Positions 7,777 through 17,242 are shown, counted from the stretch's first letter. The stretch: 64,000 nt of DNA from Rhizosphaericola mali (GCF_004337365.2 NZ_CP044016.1:1736001-1800000); one strand, 5' to 3'. The notes: generated by a model not told the origin, from the letters alone. Translations and numbers: made by a program.

Positions 7777-10278
7777 ATGATCGTTGTTTTTTTTATACTA
7801 GTCGTTGTTCTGGTTGCCTCGTTTCTATTGGAACTGAAAGAACCCAAGGACGAACGTCGGGACTTGAAAGAGATGTTCCCTCTTTACAAAATGGAAAACG
7901 GATTTTTACTTTCCAAACAGGGAGACATCACCCTTTGTTTGGAGCTGGAACTACCCGAGATATTCACCCTTTCCACGGAAGAATACGAAAGGCTACACGC
8001 CCTATGGACAAAGGTGATTGGACTGTTACCCGTTGGATGCATCCTCCACAAAAAAGACGTCTTTACAAAGGATGGAGTGGGCACAGTATCCCAACAAAAG
8101 GATTTTCTCTCCCTGAGTGCCAATTCCCATTTCAAGGGAAGGGCAACACTGAAACACCGGAGTTTTTTGATGCTCACAATGAAGGCTCCTGGAAGAAAAC
8201 CCGCCTCTCACGTCTCCAGTAACCTACTTCGAAAACACTTTATCGAACCCGCAGTGTTGAATAACCGTTTCTTGATGGATTTCCAGGCTAACGTAGCGCG
8301 GTTTGAAAGGGTACTTTCAGAAGATGGTCTGGTCAAAAGTCGTCGGTTGTCCGAAGTGCAATTATTGGGCACAAAAGAAAAAAACGGACTATTGGATAGT
8401 CATCTAAACCTGGAACCTATGGGTAGTTCATCCAAATTGGTCGATATCCAGTTCAAACCAGAGTTCACAATAGGTAATAAAAAAGTAGTGACCTATAGTC
8501 TGTCAGAGACCGAGGACCTACCTGCCTTTGTTGCTTCTTCCAAGAGATATGACAAGTTCAGTACGGACAAAACGACGCTGAGTACCGGTTTTATGGCACC
8601 CTTGGGTATTTTGTTGGAATGCAACCATAGCCTGGAACAGTTCATTGTCATCAGCGACGGACAAAAAACAATGCGGGAATTGGAGCAAAAAAGAAAAAGG
8701 ATGCAGTCCTTATCGTTATCCGGAAGAAACAATGCGCTTAGCGCAAATGCGATCAACGATTTTATGGACGAGTCCATTTCCAAGGGTATAGCCCCCATAA
8801 AAGCCCATATACACATCAGCGCCTGGACGGAAGGGAATATTTCCGTGGCAGAACTGGATACCAAAGTTGCTGCCGCCGTCTCGCAGGCAGGTTTCCGCCC
8901 CCGAAAGGAGGATCTATGTGCCGCCCAACTGTATTGGGCAGCACTACCTGGAAACGAAAGTGAGATTCCAAGCAGTGAGCTATTTGACACTTTTATTCCA
9001 CAAGCCTCCTGCATGTTAACTATGGAGACTGCCTACCATAGTGACAAAGCAGATACAGGGACAAGGTTCTGTGACCGTAACGGCATGCCGCTTTGGCTAG
9101 ATCTCTATGACAACCCTAGAAAGAAAGGTCTTACCTCCAATATGGGTACACTCGTATGTGGTAGCAGTGGCGGTGGTAAATCGATGACCGTCAACCATAT
9201 CCTTCGTTCCCAATACATACAGGGAGGTCATATCGTTGTGGTGGATATCGGAGGTAGTTACAAGGCGCAATGTGAACTCAGTGGTGGCTATTACTTCACC
9301 TACGAGGAAAACAACCCGATCAGGTTCAATCCGTTTTATCTACCGAAAGGGACAACACTGGATACGGAAAAGAAGGAAAGCCTAAAGACCCTACTCGCGG
9401 CACTCTGGAAGCAGGAAAACGAGGATTTTACGCGTAGTGAGTACGTGGCACTCTCTAATGCCGTGGCGGGGTATTATATGCATCTTGCAAATAACAATCA
9501 GATGTTTCCTTGTTTTGACAGTTTCTATGAATACCTACAATCAGACTATGTGAAGTTACTTGAAACACAGGGCGTTCGAGACCGATATTTTGATGTGCAT
9601 AATTTCCTTTATGTTTTGAGGCCTTACTATAAAGGTGGAGAATTTGATTTCCTTTTGAACGCCAAAGAGAACCTGGATTTGTTGAATAACCGGTTCATCG
9701 TTATAGAACTCGATGCGATCAAGGATCATCCGATCCTGTTCCCGGTGGTAACGATGGTGGTGATGGAACTGTTTATTTCCAAGATGCGCAACCTGGAAGG
9801 ACAACGCAAGGTACTCTGTGTGGACGAGGCCTGGGCTGCGATCGCCAAGGCGGGTATGGCGGCTTTTTTGAAATACGCTTTCAAGACCATCCGTAAGTTC
9901 AACGGGATACCCATCGTCATTACGCAGGAACTCGACGACCTGGTGGACAGTCCGGTTATCAAGGAAGCGATCATCAACAACGCCGATGTCAAGATACTCA
10001 TGGACATGCGCAAATACCAAAGCAAGTTCGACAAATTACAATCCGTATTGGGACTTTCGGACAAAGGCAAGGCGCTACTATTGTCCGTCAACAAGGAGAA
10101 CCGGGAGATCTTCATCGATCTCGGTGGGCAAAGCATGAAGGTATTCAAAAACGAACTCTGCCCCGAGGAATACCTCGCCTATACGACCGAAGGCAAGGAA
10201 CGCGTGGAGGTACTCGAATATGCCAAAAAGTACGGCAGCATGGAAGCCGGTATACGCCAACTCACCAAAAAACAATGA
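7777..10278 (+). CDS. traG: TraG-family conjugation ATPase (VirB4-like)
   Basis: 833 residues, the normal length. An N-terminal membrane helix (residues 1-17) precedes the N-terminal DUF3875-type region; the Walker A motif CGSSGGGKSM is near residue 463 and the Walker B LCVDEAWAAI near residue 679, with a conserved ITQELDDL after it. It powers assembly of the transfer channel. This is the VirB4-type ATPase, despite the TraG name; no VirD4-type coupling protein is in the window. Several long frames on the other strand within it are shadows. Confidence 0.96.
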   Translation: MIVVFFILVVVLVASFLLELKEPKDERRDLKEMFPLYKMENGFLLSKQGDITLCLELELPEIFTLSTEEYERLHALWTKVIGLLPVGCILHKKDVFTKDGVGTVSQQKDFLSLSANSHFKGRATLKHRSFLMLTMKAPGRKPASHVSSNLLRKHFIEPAVLNNRFLMDFQANVARFERVLSEDGLVKSRRLSEVQLLGTKEKNGLLDSHLNLEPMGSSSKLVDIQFKPEFTIGNKKVVTYSLSETEDLPAFVASSKRYDKFSTDKTTLSTGFMAPLGILLECNHSLEQFIVISDGQKTMRELEQKRKRMQSLSLSGRNNALSANAINDFMDESISKGIAPIKAHIHISAWTEGNISVAELDTKVAAAVSQAGFRPRKEDLCAAQLYWAALPGNESEIPSSELFDTFIPQASCMLTMETAYHSDKADTGTRFCDRNGMPLWLDLYDNPRKKGLTSNMGTLVCGSSGGGKSMTVNHILRSQYIQGGHIVVVDIGGSYKAQCELSGGYYFTYEENNPIRFNPFYLPKGTTLDTEKKESLKTLLAALWKQENEDFTRSEYVALSNAVAGYYMHLANNNQMFPCFDSFYEYLQSDYVKLLETQGVRDRYFDVHNFLYVLRPYYKGGEFDFLLNAKENLDLLNNRFIVIELDAIKDHPILFPVVTMVVMELFISKMRNLEGQRKVLCVDEAWAAIAKAGMAAFLKYAFKTIRKFNGIPIVITQELDDLVDSPVIKEAIINNADVKILMDMRKYQSKFDKLQSVLGLSDKGKALLLSVNKENREIFIDLGGQSMKVFKNELCPEEYLAYTTEGKERVEVLEYAKKYGSMEAGIRQLTKKQ

Positions 10279-10309
10279 CCTCGATTTTTCATTTTTAAAA
10301 TAATATGTC

Positions 10310-10990
10310 ATGAAAACTAAATTTGGGATAGTCCTCCTTTCCTTAGTATTGACCATTGGGATGTCCGTTGCTCCCACAACAAAAAGCCATGCACTTTTTG
10401 GCTCCTTGTTCAGTGATGCCATCAAAGCCGCCATCAAGGCCATTGATATCAGCATACAGAAACTACAAAACCAGACCATTGTCTTACAGAATGCACAAAA
10501 AGTAGTGGAAAATACAATGGGTAAACTCAAACTCGACGAGATCGCCGCTTTTGCCCAAAAAGAACAGACCCTGTTCAGTGGTTACTACCAGGAGCTACAG
10601 CAGGTAAAATCCGTCATTAGTGGCTATAAAAAAGTGGGAAAAATCTTACAGATGCAGACGCAAATGGTATCGGACTATAAAACAGCCTATAACCTGTTTA
10701 AAAACGATGCCCATTTTACGCCAAAGGAAATACTGTACATGTACACGGTCTATACGGGCATACTGGACAAAAGTGTACAGGACCTTTCAGCACTTACTAC
10801 CATCATCAGTGCCTATTCTACACAAATGAGTGACGGCAGGCGTTTGGCGCTCATCGAAAAGCTGGCGACAAACATGGAAAACAACAGGATTACGCTGCTG
10901 CAGTTTAACAGGCAAAACAAATTAGTGAGTATCAACAGAGCCTCTTCAGAAACAGAAGTAAAAGCCATCAAATCCTATTATGGACTATAA
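10310..10990 (+). CDS. TraI-like exported conjugation protein, copy 1 of 3
   Basis: 226 residues with a signal peptide (residues 1-28), then a long helical, coiled-coil-prone body. Near the C-terminus it has FTPKEILYMYTVYTGILDKS and MSDGRRLALIEKL, the pattern seen in DUF4141/TraI proteins (FTPxE followed by MSDxER). Its position after traG is that of traI. Exported helical proteins here may take the place of VirB5/TrbJ. The same pattern recurs in the two following genes. Confidence 0.75.
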   Translation: MKTKFGIVLLSLVLTIGMSVAPTTKSHALFGSLFSDAIKAAIKAIDISIQKLQNQTIVLQNAQKVVENTMGKLKLDEIAAFAQKEQTLFSGYYQELQQVKSVISGYKKVGKILQMQTQMVSDYKTAYNLFKNDAHFTPKEILYMYTVYTGILDKSVQDLSALTTIISAYSTQMSDGRRLALIEKLATNMENNRITLLQFNRQNKLVSINRASSETEVKAIKSYYGL

Positions 10991-11036
10991 GGATTTTTTC
11001 TTTTACTACTTATTCACGAATCAAAAAATACGAATC

Positions 11037-11672
11037 ATGAAAAACTTATTGTTGGCTTTATCGATAGTGTGTATTTGTTGTTTTCAGGCAGACAGCCAAC
11101 TATTTGGCAACCAGGACAAAAAGATGATCCAAAACAACATCCTCCAGATCGGTTATCTACAGACCTATAGTAGTTATCTGGACAAAGGACTTTCCATCGC
11201 ACAGAATGGGCTGGATGTAACCCATGGCTTCAAAAACGGGGAATATGGCTTGCATAGTCTATACTATAGTTCCTTATTACAGGTAAGTCCAAACATTAAA
11301 AAGTATCCGGTAGCACAAAAGACTGTAGATCTCTATGCCAAGATGGAAACATTGCAGACCTCCGTTTACAAAAACATTTCCAGTACAGACATGCTATCCT
11401 CGCAGGAAAAGAAATCCCTGAAAACGCTTGTAAACAATCTGATGGACGCAGCCGAAAAAGACATAGACGAGTTAAACAATTTTCTGACAGACGGAAAATA
11501 CCAGTTGACGGACGATGAACGCATCCAAAGGATAGATGAAGTAAACAAACGTATGGTTGGGAAATACAATTCGCTAAGTGGCGTTGAAAAACGTGTAAAT
11601 ACAATCATTACGGGACGCAAACACCAAAAAGAAGCGATATCCAAACTCCGTCAACTATACGGTTTAAAATAA
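11037..11672 (+). CDS. TraI-like exported conjugation protein, copy 2 of 3
   Basis: 211 residues from the ATG at 11037 (MKNLLLALSIVCICC); an in-frame ATG at 10980 overlaps the previous stop and gives no better signal. Signal peptide residues 1-21, then helical regions and the shared C-terminal pattern LTDDERIQRIDEVNKRM followed by about 40 residues ending KLRQLYGLK. Proteins of this kind are sometimes labelled TerB-like in annotation; I see no reason to infer tellurite resistance. Probably a periplasmic or surface component of the transfer apparatus. Confidence 0.65.
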   Translation: MKNLLLALSIVCICCFQADSQLFGNQDKKMIQNNILQIGYLQTYSSYLDKGLSIAQNGLDVTHGFKNGEYGLHSLYYSSLLQVSPNIKKYPVAQKTVDLYAKMETLQTSVYKNISSTDMLSSQEKKSLKTLVNNLMDAAEKDIDELNNFLTDGKYQLTDDERIQRIDEVNKRMVGKYNSLSGVEKRVNTIITGRKHQKEAISKLRQLYGLK

Positions 11673-11706
11673 GGTTGGATAGAGTCCAATCTTCAAAATT
11701 TAAATT

Positions 11707-12339
11707 ATGAAATACCTACTGATTCTTTTAACCAGCATAACAGCCATTGTATTACCACATTATAGCCATGGTCAGGCACAAGAATTAGAGATGCTCTCCT
11801 TAGATATCGAAAAGTTGTCCCAAATGAAGCAGACACTCCAAAATATGTTCAACGCCTATACTACCCTTGAAAACGGGTACAACAAAGTGAAAAGTGTTAC
11901 CTTAGGAAACTATAGTCTGCACCAAGTCTTTTTGGACGGCCTCTTGGCAATAAGTCCCACTGTGACAAACTATGTCCGTATAGGGGACATAGTTTCCAAC
12001 GAGGCAAAAATACTGTCCGAATATAAAACAGCCTTGGCTCATTTTAAGTCCAGTAGTATGTTTTCTCCTTTCGAGCTCACCTACGCCAGTGCTGTCTATA
12101 CGAAAATTGTGGATGGCAGTGTGTCGAATTTGGATGCATTGGTAATGGTTCTCACGGCAGGACAGACAAGGATGAGTGACAATGAACGCATCACAGAGAT
12201 CGACCGTATCTATAAAGACATGGAAGCTAAACTGACCGCCTTACGGAGCTTTAGCCGACGAGCCAATAAAATTATTATCCAGCGACAGGCATTACAATCC
12301 GACCATGTCACACAACAAACCATTTTAGGCAATCATTAA
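11707..12339 (+). CDS. TraI-like exported conjugation protein, copy 3 of 3
   Basis: 210 residues with a signal peptide (residues 1-22). The body combines features of both previous copies: GNYSLHQVFLDGLLAISP matches GEYGLHSLYYSSLLQVSP of copy 2, and FSPFELTYASAVYTKIVDGS with MSDNERITEIDRIY matches the C-terminal pattern of copy 1. The three are therefore likely paralogues. It lies 11 bases before traJ, so the same transcript is expected. Confidence 0.65.
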   Translation: MKYLLILLTSITAIVLPHYSHGQAQELEMLSLDIEKLSQMKQTLQNMFNAYTTLENGYNKVKSVTLGNYSLHQVFLDGLLAISPTVTNYVRIGDIVSNEAKILSEYKTALAHFKSSSMFSPFELTYASAVYTKIVDGSVSNLDALVMVLTAGQTRMSDNERITEIDRIYKDMEAKLTALRSFSRRANKIIIQRQALQSDHVTQQTILGNH

Positions 12340-12350
12340 ATAATCGTTTT

Positions 12351-13322
12351 ATGAAACGAAAATATATATTACCCATTCTACTGGTGATTAGTGCAGTTCT
12401 TTTTATGCCAGACTTTGCCCAAGCACAGGACACGGGTGACAGCATCTACAGTCTGCACCAAACCCTATCCAATCTTTTTGACGAGATGATGCCTCTTTGC
12501 AGCAAGATGATCGGTGTGGGAAGGGCCATTGCGGGACTGGGCGCCCTGTTTTTCATAGCCATGAAGGTATGGGGACATATTGCCCGAGCCGAACCCATCG
12601 ACTTCTATCCACTCATGCGGCCATTTGCCATCGGACTGGCGATTATTTTGTTCCCAACACTCATCTACGCGATGAACGGCGTATTAAAACCCATCACGGA
12701 GGCCACCGCAGCTATGGCCAAGGACAGCCACAAAGGGATCGAGTACTTCATGAAAAAGCAGGAGGACGAGATCATGAACCAACCCCAGACGGCGACAGCC
12801 GGTACGGGTAATCCAGACCAGTACAGTCAATATGAGCAACCGGACGATGGCGGCGAAAGCTCCGGTTTTCTCGGAAGCATTTCGCAGTTCTTTGACTGGA
12901 AAAACAAGATCAAGGAAGGGATCAACGAACTGCTGCAGATCGCTTACATGGCAGCAGGACTAGCGATAGACACTATCCGTACTTTTTATCTACTCGTGCT
13001 CGCAATAGTTGGCCCGATCGTACTGGGGTTGAGTGTATTTGGAGGACTGCATCATACGTTGGAGCACTGGTTCGCACGCTACATCCATGTCTATATGTGG
13101 CTACCCGTAGCCAACATATTCGGAGCCATCAGCGCAAAGGTATTGGAACTTATGATGACCGATGGACAAGTGAGTATGGTAGCCTACATGATCTTTTTAG
13201 TCATTTCCATCATAGGCTACACGACCGTACCGAGCGTGGCTTCTTACATCGTACAACCCGGTGGCGGTGGTAGGGACACACTGTTATCCAAGGCGACCAG
13301 ACTGATACCGGGAATGAAGTGA
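12351..13322 (+). CDS. traJ: TraJ-like conjugal transfer membrane protein (VirB6-type)
   Basis: 323 residues: signal peptide (1-25), then about six membrane helices in two blocks separated by a polar region (residues 120-185, with GTGNPDQYSQYEQPDDGGE). Motifs typical of TraJ include MKVWGHIARAEPIDFYPLMR and a C-terminal TVPSVASYIVQPGGGG. Likely the polytopic inner-membrane channel subunit. Order traI-like, traJ, traK fits the Bacteroidetes tra operon. Confidence 0.9.
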   Translation: MKRKYILPILLVISAVLFMPDFAQAQDTGDSIYSLHQTLSNLFDEMMPLCSKMIGVGRAIAGLGALFFIAMKVWGHIARAEPIDFYPLMRPFAIGLAIILFPTLIYAMNGVLKPITEATAAMAKDSHKGIEYFMKKQEDEIMNQPQTATAGTGNPDQYSQYEQPDDGGESSGFLGSISQFFDWKNKIKEGINELLQIAYMAAGLAIDTIRTFYLLVLAIVGPIVLGLSVFGGLHHTLEHWFARYIHVYMWLPVANIFGAISAKVLELMMTDGQVSMVAYMIFLVISIIGYTTVPSVASYIVQPGGGGRDTLLSKATRLIPGMK

Positions 13323-13332
13323 GCATTGATCC

Positions 13333-13425
13333 AATGATGAATTATAAATGATAAATTATAAGAACTATAACTCATAACTTATAATTCATAATTCATAATT
13401 CATAATTCTTAACTCATAATTATAA
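13333..13425 (+). repeat. Heptamer repeat tract (ATAATTC units) before traK
   Basis: Four perfect tandem ATAATTC units occupy 13381-13408, with degenerate copies (ATAACTT, TAACTCATAATT, ATAAATGATAAATT) on both sides. Similar partial tracts precede the genes at 6978, 16664 and 19808. The tract ends 5 bases before the traK GTG start. Confidence 0.75.
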
Positions 13426-13429
13426 AGCC

Positions 13430-14047
13430 GTGTTCCGTCAACTAAAAAACATCGAATCCGCTTTCAGGCATGTAAAACTGTTCACCTTTGTCGTTGTCTG
13501 CTGTGCCGCCATTGTTTCCTGCTATGCGATCTATACCAGCTTCCAGCAGGTGCAAGGCCTACAGGGAAAGGTATATGTCATCAGTAACGGAAAGCTTTTG
13601 GAAGCTACCGCCATGGACAGGAAGTTCAACATCCAGGTGGAACTAAAAGACCATGTAAGGATGTTCCACTACTATTTCTTCACGCTCGATCCGGACGAGA
13701 AAGCTAACGCCATGGAAGTTACAAAGGCACTTTATCTCGCCGACAACTCAGCAAAACAACAGTACGACAATCTGAAAGAATCGGGATTTTATTCCAATGT
13801 CGTTGCAGGCAATGTCACCCAGCGCATACAGGACGACAGTATAACATTGGACATCAACCAGCTCCCATACTACTTTAGGTATTATGGAAAGCAGACCATT
13901 ACACGTCCTACTAGTAAGGTTGTTCGTAGGATCGTTACCGAAGGTTATCTAAGGGAAGTCTCCCAAAGCGACAACAATCCACACGGGTTTCTGGTGGAAC
14001 GCTGGCAGACACTCGACAATTCAGACATCTTCATTACCAAACGCTAA
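13430..14047 (+). CDS. traK: TraK-like conjugal transfer protein (VirB8-like)
   Basis: 205 residues starting at a GTG (13430); the N-terminus FRQLKNIESAFRHVKLFTFV is the family start, so the GTG is well supported. A membrane helix (residues 17-36) is followed by a periplasmic domain ending GFLVERWQTLDNSDI, as in TraK proteins of Bacteroidetes elements. Its topology matches VirB8. Eleven bases separate it from the next gene. Confidence 0.9.
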   Translation: MFRQLKNIESAFRHVKLFTFVVVCCAAIVSCYAIYTSFQQVQGLQGKVYVISNGKLLEATAMDRKFNIQVELKDHVRMFHYYFFTLDPDEKANAMEVTKALYLADNSAKQQYDNLKESGFYSNVVAGNVTQRIQDDSITLDINQLPYYFRYYGKQTITRPTSKVVRRIVTEGYLREVSQSDNNPHGFLVERWQTLDNSDIFITKR

Positions 14048-14057
14048 AAACAAAAAA

Positions 14058-14447
14058 ATGACCATCATCAAAAACATAGGAAAGCTCCACTCAAGAAAAG
14101 TGGTATCCGTTAAGAATTCTGTCAAGGAAAAATGGGAACAAATCAAAAAGTGTATCGCGGAAAAGCTGAACAGTCGTTCCCAGCACTGGCAAACTAGGCA
14201 CAAAAAACGGTTCCTGACAGTTTTCTGTATCGGTTTTATAGTACTGTTGTTACTCTCTATTTTCAAGTTCCACATAGTTCGACCTGTGGGTAAAGTGATC
14301 ACCGTTCCCGCACTATCCCACAATATCTTGGTACATGAGATAACGACACCAAGAGCTTTTCTTCCCGGAGACACCCTTCCCTTTTTACTCACGGGATTAG
14401 ATACCATACTTCTAAATTATGGTCAAACAGCCAACTATAATTTTTAA
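14058..14447 (+). CDS. traL: TraL-like conjugation protein
   Basis: 129 residues: a basic cytoplasmic N-terminus (residues 1-52), a membrane helix FLTVFCIGFIVLLLLSIF, then a short periplasmic part. Size, topology and position between traK and traM are those of TraL. The end of the frame overlaps an alternative upstream start of traM at 14419. Confidence 0.7.
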   Translation: MTIIKNIGKLHSRKVVSVKNSVKEKWEQIKKCIAEKLNSRSQHWQTRHKKRFLTVFCIGFIVLLLLSIFKFHIVRPVGKVITVPALSHNILVHEITTPRAFLPGDTLPFLLTGLDTILLNYGQTANYNF

Positions 14448-14466
14448 AAACCTAAAAACAGATTCC

Positions 14467-15681
14467 ATGCAACCTACACAGTTGGAAAGAAAAAAAATAT
14501 TTTACTTATTGTTACCCGTCCTAGTGATCCCTTGTTTGACACTATTCTTTTACGCTTTGGGAGGCGGTAAGGGAGAAAATACACCCACCACGCAAACGAA
14601 GGGGCTTAATCCCTTGCTTCCCGAAGCACAGTTAATTAGTGCACCTGGCGACAAGATGTCCCTTTACGCCCAAGCCTTGAAGGACTCCATGGGTTTGGGG
14701 GATTTGAGAAAATCCGATCCCTATATTCAGGATACATCGGCGGCTGGAGATAACTCTACAATGATTTCTACCGGAAAAACAGGTGTATCCTACACCGACC
14801 CAAACGAATCCAAGGTCAATGACCGTTTGGCGACCCTGCAACGTACGCTCAACCAAAACCAAGGCTACGGGAATCGTCCTGACAGTTATGAAAGTATCGA
14901 GAACCAGCAGTTGAAAAGACAGCTTCTGGAAGTCCAGCAGCAGATGCATCAGATGACTAGTAACGGATTGTCCCAACCAGATCCGCAGATAGAACAGATC
15001 AATACCGTCCTCAACAAGATCATGGAGGTACAGCACCCAGAGATCGTAAAGGATCGACTGGAACAGGAAAGCCTTAAAAACAAAGGACAGGTGTATCCTA
15101 TTGTTGAAGTAGGGCAGGATATCCTTACCAATCCAATCGTTTCCAAAGAAAATAATGCACCTATTGGATTTTACGGTTTGACCGAAAACGTCGATACTGC
15201 TTTTGTAAACAGTACTGCAGTTGCCGCCGAGGTGCAGGAGAGCCAAACGCTGACAAGTGGAGCCACCGTCAAACTCAGGCTGTCGTCGGATATCCTGATC
15301 GCTGGACAGTCCATAGAAAAAGGTTCCTTGGTATACGGCAACTGTACCCTAAGTGGGGAACGACTCAAAATCAGTGTATCCTCCATTAGATCCGGGGACA
15401 GAATACTACCGACCTCCCTAACGGTCTATGACATGGACGGCCAGGAAGGTATCAGGATACCGGATGCCATCTCCCGCGACGCCACCAAGGAAGGTACAGA
15501 CCAGGCATTGCAGTCCATGAACCTGATGGCCCTCGATCCTGGTATCGGAGCGCAGGCAGCCAGCGCCGCCGTGCAGACCGCGAAGAGTCTATTTACTAGA
15601 AAAATAAAACTCGTAAAGGCTACCGTTCGGGCAGGATATCAGGTTTTGCTAGTGGACAAGAGCCGACAGAACAGGCAGTAG
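14467..15681 (+). CDS. traM: TraM-like conjugative transposon protein (DUF3714)
   Basis: 404 residues from the ATG at 14467 (MQPTQLERKKIFYLLLPVLV); an in-frame ATG at 14419 overlaps traL by 29 bases and is less like the family start. Membrane anchor FYLLLPVLVIPCLTLFFYAL followed by GGGKG, then a coiled-coil-prone Gln-rich region (residues 115-180) and a C-terminal beta domain (KLRLSSDILIAGQSIEKGSLVYG) like VirB10/TraM. Ends with IKLVKATVRAGYQVLLVD, the usual TraM tail. Confidence 0.92.
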   Translation: MQPTQLERKKIFYLLLPVLVIPCLTLFFYALGGGKGENTPTTQTKGLNPLLPEAQLISAPGDKMSLYAQALKDSMGLGDLRKSDPYIQDTSAAGDNSTMISTGKTGVSYTDPNESKVNDRLATLQRTLNQNQGYGNRPDSYESIENQQLKRQLLEVQQQMHQMTSNGLSQPDPQIEQINTVLNKIMEVQHPEIVKDRLEQESLKNKGQVYPIVEVGQDILTNPIVSKENNAPIGFYGLTENVDTAFVNSTAVAAEVQESQTLTSGATVKLRLSSDILIAGQSIEKGSLVYGNCTLSGERLKISVSSIRSGDRILPTSLTVYDMDGQEGIRIPDAISRDATKEGTDQALQSMNLMALDPGIGAQAASAAVQTAKSLFTRKIKLVKATVRAGYQVLLVDKSRQNRQ

Positions 15682-15752
15682 ACCTCAAAACTTATCCCTC
15701 AAGCCTCATACCTCCAACCTTCCATCATTTTTTCACCCATCAACCATTCGTT

Positions 15753-16616
15753 ATGAAACAATTAATTTTAAAACTTCTTTTTGCCTTTTTGTCGGTATCC
15801 GTCGCCGTTCCGCTTTGGGCACAAACGTCTGAACTTGAAAAGATACATCCATCGTCCTATGTACCGCAATATCCTATAGCGGTGGGGCTCACCAATACTA
15901 CCGTACTGGTATTTCCTTTCAAGATTGTGACCAAGGGCGTGGACCTAGGCAGTACCGATATAATAGCCAGCCCTTTGCAGGGTGTAGACAATATACTTAG
16001 GATCAAGGCGGCAAAGGAGGACTTTGCCCCCACCAATGCGACTGTGGTCACCACTGACGGAAAGATCTATTCTTTTCGTGTCACTTTCTCCCAGTACCCC
16101 GATGACCGTCCCATAGACCTCGGCAAGCAGGAAACTGTAGAAAAAACGAAGAGCATACTTACCAGTCAGAAATTGGGCGACGAACAGATTAAACAGGAAA
16201 CAAATGTCATCCTAAGTAGTAAACCTTTTCTCAAAAAGCCCAAAACAGTCTCGTATGATGTACGACTTGCACTGAACGGGATCTACACAAAGGAGGATGT
16301 TCTTTTTTTTCGTTTGGAGTTGAAAAACGACAGTCCCATGGATTATCTCATCGATTTCACCCGTTTTTACACCCAGGACCGGAAACGGCTGAAAAGGACA
16401 GCAGACCAGGAGAGCGAGTGTAAAACGGTTGGGATCTTTCCTGAAAGCAATGGCATTATAAAAGCAGGAGCTACAAATACGATCATAGTTGCTTTCCATC
16501 GCTTTACCATCGCCGACCACAAAGACCTGGTTATTCAGTTTTTCGAAAAAGACGGTGACCGTCACCTGAAACTGAAAATAAACGGTAAGACCCTCATGAA
16601 GGCGCACGGACTATAG
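15753..16616 (+). CDS. traN: TraN-like conjugative transposon protein (DUF4138, VirB9-like)
   Basis: 287 residues with a signal peptide (1-23, ending PLWAQ). Family features include the repeated VG.TNTTVLVFPF and LGSTDIIASPLQGVDNILRIKA segments, and a C-terminal GIIKAGATNTIIVAFHRFTI. These proteins are the VirB9-type outer part of the channel. About 70 bases separate it from traM. Confidence 0.92.
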   Translation: MKQLILKLLFAFLSVSVAVPLWAQTSELEKIHPSSYVPQYPIAVGLTNTTVLVFPFKIVTKGVDLGSTDIIASPLQGVDNILRIKAAKEDFAPTNATVVTTDGKIYSFRVTFSQYPDDRPIDLGKQETVEKTKSILTSQKLGDEQIKQETNVILSSKPFLKKPKTVSYDVRLALNGIYTKEDVLFFRLELKNDSPMDYLIDFTRFYTQDRKRLKRTADQESECKTVGIFPESNGIIKAGATNTIIVAFHRFTIADHKDLVIQFFEKDGDRHLKLKINGKTLMKAHGL

Positions 16617-16663
16617 TTAAAACATAACCCATCATTTATAATTCATCATTCATAATTTTTATC

Positions 16664-17146
16664 ATGAGCAGACTATCCAAGGAAATGGAAAACTGGCGGC
16701 AGGCAGAACTACGCCATGCTGCCGTATTCGGCAAGGCAGCATTACGAACCAAAGGTTACCAGAAAATAAGACTCTCTGAAATGCAACGGATCTACCAAAC
16801 CCACCAAAAAGGTAAGCTGTCCTTGGATGACCGAGTAAGACTGCGCCTTATACGTTCCGGCAGCCATCATCTGGAAAAACAACTATACCCCAACCGCTTG
16901 GTTCGTTACACAAGGCGAATAGTACGCTTTACAGCAAGTGTAGCCAAAAGTGGGCTCAGACAGGTCGGCAAACTGGTAGAAAGAAAAAGAAATGCTTCTA
17001 CGGAAGTGGCGTTTTCGGGTAAAAGTCCAAGTATACAAGTTAAACCGGTACAGAACAAAGTGGTTAAAAGCAAGGTCGTGCGTATTCCTAGAAAAGTACA
17101 CCAACCCGCGCAAGAACTAAGGCAAAGACGTGGCAGAAGTATTTAA
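16664..17146 (+). CDS. Highly basic small protein in the tra cluster
   Basis: 160 residues, very rich in Arg and Lys, no membrane segment or signal. N-terminal region SRLSKEMENWRQAELRHAAVFG is helical; the C-terminus is a basic tail (KVHQPAQELRQRRGRSI). I do not recognise the family. It occupies the position of traO/traP in related operons but shows no clear similarity to a known TraO. The composition suggests nucleic-acid or membrane-surface contact. Confidence 0.55.
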   Translation: MSRLSKEMENWRQAELRHAAVFGKAALRTKGYQKIRLSEMQRIYQTHQKGKLSLDDRVRLRLIRSGSHHLEKQLYPNRLVRYTRRIVRFTASVAKSGLRQVGKLVERKRNASTEVAFSGKSPSIQVKPVQNKVVKSKVVRIPRKVHQPAQELRQRRGRSI

Positions 17147-17242
17147 CTATTAGTCCAACTGTATAGTTCGAACCCTTCCTTTATTGTGCACATAGTTTAT
17201 CCAATTCAATTTTTACATCTTCACATCTTAAAACAGACATAC

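Noticed and set aside
7626-8222. 198-codon plus-strand frame overlapping traF and traG
   Set aside because: It is a frame shadow of two well-recognised genes and is rich in Arg, Gly and Thr without any family pattern.
8493-10148. Long minus-strand frames inside traG (for example 8493-9014 and 9556-10020)
   Set aside because: They are opposite to a strongly conserved ATPase gene with intact motifs, and their products show no domain features.
11037-12339. Tellurite-resistance (TerB) function for the second and third TraI-like proteins
   Set aside because: They have signal peptides and lie inside the tra operon; the TerB label sometimes used for such proteins has no support in the context.
13381-13408. 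Possible CRISPR-like repeats
   Set aside because: The unit is 7 bases in direct tandem without spacers and no cas genes are nearby.
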